Below the pieces are notes generated by a model. That model searched no databases and was not told where the DNA came from. It saw only the letters and a program-made list of their open reading frames with translations. The translations under genes were made by a program, and so were the position numbers. A stretch of 64,000 bases of DNA from Bidens hawaiensis (taxonomy: Eukaryota; Streptophyta; Magnoliopsida; Asterales; Asteraceae): the NCBI GenBank assembly GCA_021521415.1, contig JAIQDT010000061.1, positions 248,001-312,000 of the forward strand. The letters run 5' to 3'. Below, one piece after another: positions 1 through 9,374 of the stretch (positions are counted from its first letter, which is position 1; each line of letters begins with the position of its first letter).

Positions 1-768
1 AGAGATTCCAGATGATTTACTTAACAAAAAATGTGACGCCCTATTTCAAGCCTAATTTAGTTTGTGTATCCAGACATTTTGAAAAACATTGAAGACAGTG
101 ATTACTTCCAACAGAGGGTGTTACTTGCACCAACAAATGAGATCGTTAATGAATTAAATGATCGTCTGATTGAAAGCTTTCAAGGAGAAACTGTTGAATA
201 CTTAAGCTAAGATTCTGTATCAATTTCTGATTATATAGATGGGAATGTAGATCCAACTTTATACTCTACTGAGCTACTAATTGGATTAAAAATAGCATGA
301 CTATCAAACCATCAGCTTAAATTAAAAGTGGGAGTTCCAGTTATGCTTTTAAGAAATATTGATCAAAAGAAAGGATTATGTAATGGCACTAGGCTTTAGG
401 TTGTTTCATTGGGTGCCTGTGTAATAGAAGTCAAAATTTTTTCAGGAGCTAATAATGGTGAAAGTATATCTATTCCTAGAATCGCTTTAACACCTTCTGA
501 CAAGAGCATAGCATTCATATTTAAAAGACGACAATATCCTTTATCATTTTACTTTGCTATGAATGTAAACAAAAGCCAAGGATAGTCATTAAGTAGAGTT
601 GGTTTATATCTAAAGAATGATGTGTTCTCTCATGGACAACTATATGTTGCGCTATCAAGAGTTACAAGCCAAGAAGGTTTGAAGATTCTTATTCTAGACA
701 AACATGGTAAACAAACTAATAAGACAACTAATGTTGTGTTTAAAGAGATATTTTCTTATAAAAATTGA
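1..768 (+). pseudogene. Helitron helicase (RepHel C-terminal part), broken
   Basis: The plus strand encodes the C-terminal third of a PIF1-type DNA helicase as found in plant Helitrons, the enzyme that unwinds DNA during rolling-circle transposition. Visible helicase segments are LLAPTNEIVNELN (about 122-160), a VPVMLLRN block (about 335-360), a FAMNVNKSQG segment (about 550-585) and YVALSRVTS (about 640-670). The reading frame ends with TGA at 766-768. It is damaged by a frameshift near position 50-60 and by in-frame stops, for example after EYLS (about 208), after LKIA (about 298), after GTRL (about 398) and after KSQG (about 583). The N-terminal Rep part would lie to the left of the window. 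Family assignment is firm; the copy is clearly dead. Confidence 0.85.
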
Positions 769-904
769 ATGTGAATTGGTTATATTATTATTTATTTGTT
801 CTTTTTCGTAATATATAACATTTAAGTCCACAATCTCACTCAGCTATATATGTTTTAGTATCGATTTAGACAGTATATAAAATCAACTTTGCATTAATCA
901 AAAT

Positions 905-927
905 AAGCCTCGTAACACGCGGGCTAG
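905..927 (+). other. Candidate Helitron 3' terminus (hairpin plus CTAG)
   Basis: About 140 bases after the helicase stop there is a short imperfect GC-rich inverted repeat (CCTCG and CGCGG around a small loop, 908-922) followed by CTAG at 924-927. Helitrons end in a hairpin closely followed by CTRR. The base after CTAG is A rather than the expected T, so the exact end is uncertain. 769-904 shows nothing else. Confidence 0.4.
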
Positions 928-1296
928 AAACTCATCTATAATAAACATATATATACATACAGGGGAACGTTAACATACAATAATTGCTTAACATACATTA
1001 CGTACGCGACATACATTCGGCTAATATGTTCAGATAATACGTTCAAAACCTTTAAAAGTTCAGGTAAAACTTAAACGTTCAGCTAATACATTCAAATATT
1101 TAAATGTTCAAGAAAAAATTTAAACATTCAGATAATACGTATAGCTAATACGTTCAAAACTTAAACGTTCAATGTTAAAAACCCATCATCCAGAACTCAA
1201 AATTGATCGATTGAAGCTTCAAATTGATCAATTGGCTTCATTTCAATTTCAATTCAACTAAACAAACCTGTGACGAGTTTTGCGTTTTTCCCAATG

Positions 1297-1470
1297 TTGT
1301 AAAACTCCCGAGTAGGCGGCCGAGTACTCCCTGAATACTCCCCGCCTAGATCGAGTACTCCCCGCCTCGGCTGAGTACTCCGTAGGTATTTTCCGAGTAA
1401 TCCCCGACTATTCCCGAGTAGTCGCGACTTCCCAGTCGACCGCCTAGGACCGCCTAACGAATTTTACAAC
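1297..1470. repeat. GC-rich 174-bp insert with GAGTACTCC repeats
   Basis: The segment starts TTGTAAAACTC and ends in the inverted form GAATTTTACAAC, enclosing a GC-rich core with repeated GAGTACTCC/CGAGTA-type palindromes (1313-1440) and CCGCCTA units. Its composition contrasts sharply with the AT-rich flanks. It looks like a small MITE nested in the larger inverted-repeat element. Confidence 0.5.
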
Positions 1471-1687
1471 CATGGTTTTTCCGATAAGTTCGTTGTCGAC
1501 GGCGATGATGGTGACGAAGAGTGTTGATGGCGCTGGCGATCAAAGGTGAAGCAGGTGTGCTGATGTCGGTGAGGGGTGATGGAGACGGATTGAGGAAGAG
1601 GAACGAACAGATTAGTGTAATTCTGATTTTGGGAATCAACGGTTAGAAGTGTCGCGTACGTAATGTACGATAAAGGATTATTGTTTT

Positions 1688-2659
1688 TGTTGGACTCGGT
1701 ATGCCCAAAACACATATTATAATTGATGTGGCTAGTATGTTATGATCCAAGTCGGGTCATACCCAATAACAAGCTAGATAAACACCAATAATATTTATTT
1801 ATATATGATATGATCATTACAAATAAATATTAACACTTAAGTTATTTAGAAAGGGGTTTCTAAATACAAAGTACTTGTGTAATAAATAAATCATATGTAT
1901 GATTTATATTTTGAGAGATAACATTCCATAATGTTACTTAAGATGGTTAAGTTACAACATGTAAATAATGGTTACCAAGCATGTCACCTATAAGTTTTAT
2001 AACATAATTTATATAAACATATAAATTGATAGTTATAAACAAAATGATAATAATAATAATAACATAGGAAGGGGCCGCCCCCCCCCCCCTCTTGTTGAGT
2101 TATTTTATTATTATTTCTCCCTTAGTGGAGACATGCAATGGTTCCTATTGGTGCTATAGGGTGGTGCCATATTTGAAAGGTTTATTATCTTTCTTTCTTT
2201 GTTTCTTCTCTCATAACATATAATAACACACAACAACAACACAAGTACACTAGAGGAAAAATACTCTACTCTCTCTTCCCCTCTTCCTCTCTTTGGACGG
2301 CCAAGAGCAAGGGACCAAGGAGTGTTGTCAAGTGTTACCAAAATCCTAGCTAGAAGTGGTGTTTGTTGGAAAGCTTGGGGTATGCTAGCTTGAGGAGCTT
2401 CATATTCAAGTTCTTGCCTTCTTCATCATCATCTCCTTCCTCTTCCTTGGATTTGAAAGGTAGCTTTAACATGCATGAACTTATAGTGACATGCATGTGT
2501 TTGATAGTATGCATTTCGTATTTGGATCCGGGCTTGGGTTTTGCATGTGTGAAATAGGTTTTATACATATGAAATTAACATGATTTAAAACTAATTTCCG
2601 CTGCGTTTTTTTATAAAATTGGGATTTTATGACTTTGATAATCTTGTTAAAACCCAACA
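1688..2659 (+). repeat. Solo LTR, Ty1/copia type
   Basis: The 972-bp block begins TGTTGGACTC and ends AAACCCAACA, with the TTCCGCTGCG segment near the 3' end that is common in plant copia LTRs. It is flanked by GTTTT (1683-1687) and GTATT (2660-2664), an imperfect 5-bp target duplication. No PBS or internal region follows, so it is a solo LTR left by recombination. A C-run lies at about 2079-2090. Insertion in the right arm of the surrounding inverted-repeat element makes it younger than that element. Confidence 0.7.
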
Positions 2660-2716
2660 GTATTTTATCCTTTATCTATACATATATATACATATACATA
2701 TATATAGACACACACA

Positions 2717-3736
2717 TAGGTTTAAGTTTATGAGAGAAATGAAATTACTGTGAGAAATATGAGAAATGAATATGGACCACTATTTTTATTTTAGGTTTTA
2801 AATGTTTAAAAATAAATGAAAAAAATGTAAATGCAACAATAAATGCATTCGCTCTATTCAATTAATACAAGTAATATAACCATAATAAATCACTCTCTAA
2901 TTATGGATACACATATCCTATACGTGTATAGGTTATATGTTTTTCATGTGTATGTAATATGTTTTCTTATTCTTAGAACAAGTGTATGTTATATGTTTTT
3001 GTTTGGGTTGTATATTTTTTATTGACATTTGATGCTAACATATGTAAGATAGTTTTTTTGTATTATTCACCACAATGTACCTACGTGTTGATTGATATTG
3101 ATATATTGGGTTGGAAGAAATTGGTTTTAGAAAGAAAAAAATTTAGTATATGAATAAATTGTACTTGTATAGGATAAAATTTTTGAGTGTAGGTTATACG
3201 TTTTCTTGTGCGTGTGTAGTTTATTGATGCTTAATTTTGTGTGTCAATTATATCTTTTTCGTGTGCAGGTTATATGTTTCTTATTATTAGAACAAGTGTA
3301 GGTTATATGTTTTTATGTAGGTTGTGTACATTTTTGTTGATATTTAATCAAACACATGTAAGATAATTTTTTTGTACTATTCATCACAATGTAATTACGT
3401 GTTGATGGATATTAATATATTGAGTTGGAAGAAATTAGTTTTGGATAGAAAGAAATTTTAATGTTTGAATAAATTGTACTTGTGTAGGATAAAAATTCAA
3501 GAGAGTAAAAATAAGTTATAAAAATAAATGAATTCTTATTATTTTTCAATTATAATAATTTGATTAGTTTATTAATTGAATAGATAACTATTATATTTAT
3601 TAGTTATATTAATTGAAGAGAGAGCATGCATTAATACTTTTCTTATTTATCTTTTATGTGTTTAAAACATAAAATAAAACTAGTGGTCCATATTCATTTC
3701 TCACAGTAATCTCGTTTCTCTCTTAAACCATCTCCT

Positions 3737-3738
<2 letters not shown>
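2717..3738. mobile_element. 1-kb element with ~80-bp terminal inverted repeats
   Basis: Left arm about 2717-2805 and right arm about 3660-3738 are inverted copies sharing the stretch TATGGACCACTA with long flanking matches (for example AAATTACTGTGAGAAAT in the left arm against its complement in the right). Both ends sit in TA/CA microsatellites. The interior has no ORF of note but holds two copies of a roughly 230-bp unit (about 2955-3180 and 3267-3496). No transposase is present, so it is non-autonomous. Confidence 0.65.

Positions 3739-3771
<33 letters not shown>
3734..3771. repeat. (CA)n(TA)n microsatellite
   Basis: About a dozen CA dinucleotides followed by a short TA run, separating the right end of the 1-kb inverted-repeat element from the next foldback element. 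A related TA/CA tract lies at 2680-2716 on the other side of the 1-kb element. Confidence 0.9.
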
Positions 3772-3785
3772 GGGGAGGGTTAACG

Positions 3786-3973
3786 TACAAATGAAATTAA
3801 CGTGCTAAACATGAGAATCAAGTAGAGTAATTATATATACAAGTAGAGTAATTATGTAATTACACCATAGAGTAATTACGTAATTACTCTATGATGTAAT
3901 TACATAATTACTCTACTTGTATATATAATTACTCTACTTGATTCTCATGTTTAGCACGTTAATTTCATTTGTA
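3786..3973. mobile_element. 188-bp nearly perfect foldback MITE
   Basis: The sequence is an almost perfect palindrome centred near 3880: the left arm starting TACAAATGAAATTAACGTG is mirrored by the right arm ending CACGTTAATTTCATTTGTA. Each arm is about 94 bp and includes repeated AAGTAGAGTAATTA units. Flanks AGGGGAGGGTT (left) and AACCCTATA (right) are themselves loosely inverted and sit in TA repeats. There is no coding capacity. A transcript would form a long hairpin. Confidence 0.8.
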
Positions 3974-3984
3974 TTTGATCCAAA

Positions 3985-5916
3985 CCCTATATATATATAT
4001 GTATGCGAAACCTCTAAAATACTACATATCTTGCCCTGATTTGTTTGTTTGTTTTGCAATACTATTTGGGGTTTGTTTGTTTGTTTCTGCAATACTATTT
4101 GATTTTAAACCCTAACCATAGATTAGTCAACAGCTAATCGACTACCAGTTAACAGAATCAACCACTAACATGGATTAGTCGCCGGTAAATCACCGCTGTT
4201 ACTATTAAGGGGGAACCCTAACCACCGCCTCCCTCAAATACCCCATTTTTCTTACTCTCTAGGTAAGTTGATTTTGATTTACATTATGAGCTATTTTTGT
4301 GTGCTGTAAATGGTAAATACGATACTTAATTATTTTAAATTTCCATCAAGGTGAAGAAACAAAAATGTTGAACTTGCTAAATGCAGTATACGTGTTTGAT
4401 GAAATGCCTCAAAGATTTTTCGATCTTTTGATGCATGTGCCGCCATTTAAACACCATTGTAAGTTATTATTTCTCTTTGATTCAATTTCTACAACACTAA
4501 CCCATGTTGGTAACCGGAAACCCTGATTTCATTTTTTTATTACAGGATACTTGCCTTGGTGTTGTCCGAACTGATTGTAATTACTAGACTTTGAATCGAA
4601 CCTGCCAAGGGTTCTAATGGAGTTTGCGAGGGGTGATTCAACTTTGATTATAATTAGTTAGTGTGAATTTTTGGATATATAGTGAGACTTCTCATCATGC
4701 TTAATCTCTTCTTAATTAAACTTGAGGAATCATACAATCCGATTTCAATATTATTTTTGAAATGGGCAGATGATTGCAGGATGTGCTTATGAGGAAGAAA
4801 TCATGTGACTTAAAAAGATATTCAAATGCATGGATTATGATAATACTAGAAAAATAACACTTGGATTATCTAAGAAAGGGACAATACTATATGAATCTAA
4901 AGTCAACAGTTGCTGGAAGCTATAAGACAACTAAATATTTTTACCTTCAAGTTTATCGAGAAAATTGATTTTTTGGATTTTGTTTGAAAAACAAGAGTAT
5001 GCAGGTCTAATCGATCATAAATGTTTCTGGAATATTGGGAATAAAAAATAAGGACTTCAATTAGGGTTTGGGTTTCTGTTGTTCATTGTTCTTGAAAAGA
5101 AATTATAATATAGAGGAGGCATATTTGTGATGGTTGTTTTAGTTCATTAGCGAATGAGTTTGTTCACAAGCTGTGTATTGGAATTGAATTTGCTATAAAA
5201 TATGACATATTGTTGTTAAACCTGGATGACTTTGATTTTGCAATGATGTTGGTGTTGTTCATCAAAGCAGCTCTTTTATCATATAATTTTGTGTCTTCAA
5301 ATGTCCTAATGCTATTTTAGTATTAGAGCGTCTATTTTATATTCGTGTATGTGTCTTTAATCTGCTATTAGTTTATTAACTCGCAGTTTATATACACCTA
5401 ATAATAGTTTGTAAATATAACAATATGATTAAACTAGAGGACTAAATTAGGAAAGTATATCACTGTAATGAGATAGAATGTTATAGTTAACTGAACTTTG
5501 ACAATACAATTATGATTGTTAGTTTGTTGTTGCTTTTGGCTTGTAGATACTTGGACTTTTAAAGTTGGTTGTAAACCGTGATTGACACAATGTTTGATTA
5601 AATAAAGTTGGCATTTAGCTCTCATTTTTGGTGTATATCCATGTTGTTTTCAACAGTTAGGTTTTTAACCGTCTCATATTTCTAAACATGTAAAATTATT
5701 AAAATATAAGAACTTAGTAACTCGTATATGTGTTACATATATCTAATTACAACCGAGGGTGTGGCAAAACCAATAACATGGCTTGGTAGAGGTCTTTTAT
5801 GTGTTTGTGCTCAAGGAAGCAAAGATGATTATTGCGCATCATTTGATTTTACTCTTGCATTGGTCACACTAATTAATAACTAAAAGTTTTAATACATCCA
5901 TCTTGGCATCTTTAAC
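3985..5916. other. Intergenic stretch; one weak exon-like segment
   Basis: No supported gene. A short open segment at 4364-4457 (plus strand) starts with ATG, reads VFDEMPQR (a phrase common in pentatricopeptide repeat proteins) and ends at a GTAAGT-like donor near 4459; a CAG acceptor occurs near 4546, but the following frame stops at once. This may be a decayed PPR gene fragment or coincidence. The rest (GTTT repeats 4040-4090, AT-rich DNA to 5916) shows no domain, RNA gene or repeat that I recognise. Confidence 0.3.
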
Positions 5917-5921
5917 ATGTT
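5917..5921. other. Left target-site duplication of the Tat locus
   Basis: ATGTT immediately before the 5' LTR, matched by ATGTT at 52567-52571 after the 3' LTR. The match ties the two distant LTRs to one insertion event. Confidence 0.65.
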
Positions 5922-6707
5922 TATAGAGGTAGGGTAGTAAAAGCCACCCGCGGGTCCATAATCCAATTCTTCGATTGCCACTTAGCCCGCAGATGGTCAA
6001 TAAACATCCACGAGAAGAACACATGGACAAACACTTGTAGTTAACACAAGACAAACTAAGTGATCCATGGTTCCGAAAACTTGCTTCGCGGGTACCCATC
6101 ATAGTCCGCAGATTACCAATGAACATTCGCAGGAAGAACCCTCAAGAAACGCAAGGGACTCACCACACACGTGATCCCCACGCGATATGGAAGAGCAGTT
6201 GTAACAAACCATTTCTAGAAGATTCCACCATAACCACCTGATAGTGACATCGACCAATGGAAAGATGACACCTGGACATGTAATGGATGTCCCATGACGT
6301 GCACAGATAATGGACGGATCCAGAGTGTCACATCCAATAGTGGCTCGACACGTTTCCATTCAGTTGAAAAAGGAATATTTCGATAGTGACAACTCCACCA
6401 ATCATCTTCCCCCACCTTCGGCTATAAATACCAAGTACACCGCTTACAGGTATTCATTCACTTACGCACTCTCAAGCCTTACGCGATACAATTGTACTCC
6501 CTTGGATTATTCCAATCAGAACGGTACTTATTCTCACGCCGGAGGGTGGTTACGGGAAGACGCCCCATCTTGTCGTTCCCGTAACGAGACTCAAGGTGAT
6601 CCGTTTTGCAGGCAGGCAGCTTGGATCTGACGTCATTACCATTTTGTAGACTCACACCTGGGGTAAACTTGAGTTCGGACTATCTAGTTTGAACTCGTGT
6701 TTCTTCA
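5922..6707 (+). repeat. 5' LTR of the Tat element
   Basis: It aligns over its length with 51783-52566 (for example GGCTATAAATACCAAGTACA and TTCTCACGCCGGAGGGTGG in both). It starts TATAGAG rather than TG and ends TTCTTCA. A TATA box lies at 6423-6430. Small open frames inside it are not genes: they recur by descent in the other LTR. Confidence 0.8.
6423..6430 (+). promoter_or_regulatory. LTR promoter TATA box (TATAAATA)
   Basis: TATAAATA in the 5' LTR, conserved at the equivalent place in the 3' LTR (52280-52287). Transcription would start about 30 bases downstream, giving an R region covering the second part of the LTR. Confidence 0.6.
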
Positions 6708-6721
6708 TTGGCGTCACCCAT
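6708..6721 (+). other. Likely primer binding site of the Tat element
   Basis: TTGGCGTCACCCA follows the LTR directly, where the tRNA primer site must lie, and starts with TGGCG as many plant gypsy PBS do. I cannot name the matching tRNA. Confidence 0.4.
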
Positions 6722-6764
6722 TTTTAGCTAGAAATACGGTCGATTTGTTCGAAGTTTTCATGAT

Positions 6765-8178
6765 TTGAAAGTGATTCAGAGCCAACAACCACCTACAAGT
6801 GCTCGTGCAAAAGTCTGGTGTCCGGATGTTTGGGACGAGTCCGCGCTCGAAGGACAAACGTCGGTAGCACCTCGGCGGAGCAACCCACCTCCGGTCCTGG
6901 AAGACAGGACCGGAGAGTTCCTGAGGATGGAGGAAATGGCACCTCGTCGGGACATTAGAACTTCGGCCTTGGAAGACAGGGCCGGAGAGCTCCTGAGATA
7001 TCATGACATTGAGCCTCGCCGTACTACTCATACCCCGGTTCTAGAAGACAGAACCGGAGATTTTCCTAGATTTGACGGTGACGAAACAAGAGTTCGTCAC
7101 CAATAAGGCTGAAAGAGGAGTATGAACGACGGATGAAGGCTAACCAGTTTCAAGCCCGGACACTGACGTATGATTCACCACCTTCATCACAGCCACCGGC
7201 TGTTCGACGAACTCAAGATCTGGAAGATAATGTGTCTCAGTCAATCGGTCGTTCACTTACGAAAAGCCAGGGGAAGAATTTCCAAAATCATCGGGTCCCG
7301 TCTCACAGGACCCCACATGATCACAGTCACGGTTCACGAAGGCCGAGAGAAGTCACCTATCAGGAAGACGGTTATGCTGGTGAAGATAGTAGAGAGTATG
7401 GCAGGGAAGACACCAGTCGTTTGTGATTATTGGTAAATCACACTGAATACCACAATGATGCAGAAGAAGATTTTACCAAACCATACCGACCTGCCGCATT
7501 TGCAGAAAAGTCAAAGTTTATTACACGAATAACTCTATCTCCTTTCCCAACGAATATCAAAATTCCAAGCAACTTGGGAAAGTACAATGAAATGACAGAC
7601 CCGAGTAATCATTTGCAAAATTTCACCTCAGATGGAGGGGTAAGCGGATGGACGCTTCCTTATTGGTGTCACATGTTTGCGTTAACGCTAACAGGGGCAG
7701 AAAGAGAATGGTTTGAAAAACTTCCTGACGGTCAGATTAAGAGCTAGGATGATTTGGTTGCAAAATTCTCCCAACATTTCAGTCAGCAGCGCAAGCACAC
7801 GCGGGACCCCTCTGAAATTTTGAGCGTTATTCAACGAGACAACAAGTAATTGGAAAGTTTCATCACCAGATTTAATAACGAGGGCTTGAATATTGGTGGA
7901 ATCAGCGAGAACATGCTCTGAGGGGCATTCAGGGTGAACGCAAAAAGCCCTGAGATGGTCCGCTGCTTGACTGAGAGAGATGGTATGCCTCAGACTGGGA
8001 CGGGATCATGTCCGCGGCCAAGGTCTTTGCAGCCACAGCGAAACTGCAAGGGAGAGAAAAATCAAAACAAGTTATGAATTCTGAACCCAGAAGTACTAAA
8101 TCAAGAAAAGAAGAAACGGTTTCAGTTTGGTCTAGAATTCGACCCCTGGAAAGCTCTTCCAAGAAGTTTGATGCCGGG
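6765..8178 (+). pseudogene. Tat gag, first copy, interrupted
   Basis: This is the capsid-type protein of the Tat element. The N-terminal part (6765-7106) is dominated by three 24-residue repeats. The linker (7107-7426) is basic and polar, and the retrotransposon gag domain (about 7430-7925) contains PSNLGKYNEMTDPSNHL and REWFEKL. Breaks: a 51-bp deletion relative to the second copy, just before TAA 7104-7106; TGA 7424-7426; TAG 7745-7747; TAA near 7847; TGA near 7918. The last is shared with the second copy. The reading frame is cut at 8178 by the copia insertion and resumes at 34536. The copy is non-functional. Confidence 0.8.
6867..7082 (+). repeat. Three tandem 72-bp units in gag
   Basis: Units begin at 6867, 6939 and 7011. 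Each encodes 24 residues of the pattern (A/E)PRR...LEDR(T/A)G(E/D)xxR. The third unit contains the point at which the second Tat copy restarts (40209). Confidence 0.85.
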
Positions 8179-9158
8179 TGAAACCTTAGCAAAGGTTTGA
8201 CAAGAACGCACCGACTCAAATACTCAAAAGACCGATTGAATATCCCGGCGGAATCAGGATATTCAATGATTGAGAACGAGGAATTGTGAACAGATATCAA
8301 ACACAAAACAGTAAATGATAATCAGTAAAGGCTTATTCAGAGACAAATATTCACTATATTTAGTGATACGTCAAAGGTACAGTAAATGGAATGTCTAGGG
8401 TTTTGTGTGACGGCGGCCGTTTTTCGTAATCAGTGAGTGCCTGCCAATTCCCTCTCGAAATTTGTACCCTAGGACCTCTATTAATATACTCTGACTTTCC
8501 TTCTATAAGTCCTAGTCATTACATAATGAAAGATAAATCTAATACAAGTGTTTCCGTCCTCGAGCAAGGTACATACCTTGCTCGAGCAAACTTCTTATAC
8601 TAGATGTGCTCGATGAGTGTCTTCGAGCAGACTTTACTTATAATATATTCTCTTATGAAGAATACATATTCCCTTCAAGTAAGCTTCATTCCTCTTGACT
8701 TGTCCATGCTTTGCTCGAACTAGTCCATCGAGCAAGCTCATTCTTCTTGACGTCTTCAGCTCAGCAATCTTTAGCATGCTCGGATGTAAATCTTGCTCGG
8801 TAACTGAACTGTGCTCAAAGTCTTTGCTTAGATTCACGTGACATCCTCTTATTGCATCCATGCTCGTCCCCATGTGCTCGATCATCCTGTGCTCGTAACA
8901 CTTGGCTGGAACATGTATGATCAAGCTGTTTGCTCGATTGGCAATCCATGCTCGATTGAAGAATACTCTTGCTCGTTGAAGTGTAGCTTGCTCGAAGCCT
9001 TCAACACTTAGAAGAATCATCCATTTAAGGTTCAGAACCTTGCTCGAAGTAGTAAAGACCATGCTCGATCGTCTGGGCTTGCTCGTATTCCATACTTAAC
9101 CGTTTTCTGAGGAGGTTAAGAAGATTCCAATCTTCCTTATCAAAAATCCGACCCAACA
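8179..9158 (-). repeat. 3' LTR of the Sirevirus-like element (truncated at its outer end)
   Basis: It matches 33536-34535. The outer 20 bases present in the other LTR (starting TGTCAGGACCG in plus orientation) are missing here. It ends ACCCAACA. It is rich in GCTCGA/TCGAGC motifs (about 8560-9090). It also lacks an 11-bp stretch and has a degraded TATA box compared with the other LTR. Confidence 0.9.
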
Positions 9159-9170
9159 ATCTCCCCCTAG
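9159..9170 (-). other. Polypurine tract of the Sirevirus-like element
   Basis: On the minus strand CTAGGGGGAGAT directly precedes the LTR start TGTTGGG. This is the expected plus-strand primer for reverse transcription. 9171-9374 between the PPT and the last ORF piece shows nothing further. Confidence 0.8.
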
Positions 9171-9374
9171 ATTGGAACAAGCTCAGATGCACCAAAACAT
9201 ACCTGCATAGAGTTACACATGTATTAGATTTCTAGATAAATCATTTAATAACATGTCATTTCATTACATAATTGGAATTTTGCCACATGGGCATTACAAA
9301 CTAAATTTTTACAACTCAAACAAAATACAAAGATAAACATAAATAAAAATCAATCATTCATTAGCTCCATTATG

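Larger units (their letters stand above)
974..2683. mobile_element. Short inverted-repeat element (MITE-like), split by a solo LTR
   Basis: Left arm 974-1012 and right arm 1649-1687 are inverted copies; the core TACATTACGTACGCGACA matches at 17-18 of 18 positions and the similarity extends outward over about 36 bases. The right arm is interrupted at 1688 by a solo LTR and appears to resume at 2660-2683. The outer side is TA-rich (949-960, 2678-2710). No coding sequence is seen; 1000-1180 holds degenerate CGTTCA-type repeats. Superfamily not assigned: a clean target duplication is not visible. Confidence 0.55.

Noticed and set aside
1454..1715. Minus-strand open frames of 61 and 83 residues
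   Set aside because: They lie in non-coding DNA of an inverted-repeat element, are Ser/Thr/Pro-rich without domain features, and overlap each other in two frames.
2079..2090. C homopolymer run, considered as a structural signal
   Set aside because: A short homopolymer inside a solo LTR, without conserved context.
3785..3975. Large palindrome as a microRNA precursor
   Set aside because: Near-perfect arm pairing, repeated units and microsatellite flanks fit a foldback MITE; miRNA precursors show a short duplex with bulges.
6099..6630. Open frames up to 106 residues on both strands, recurring near 52018-52478
   Set aside because: They recur only because both lie in the two LTRs of the Tat element; frames are not conserved between the copies.
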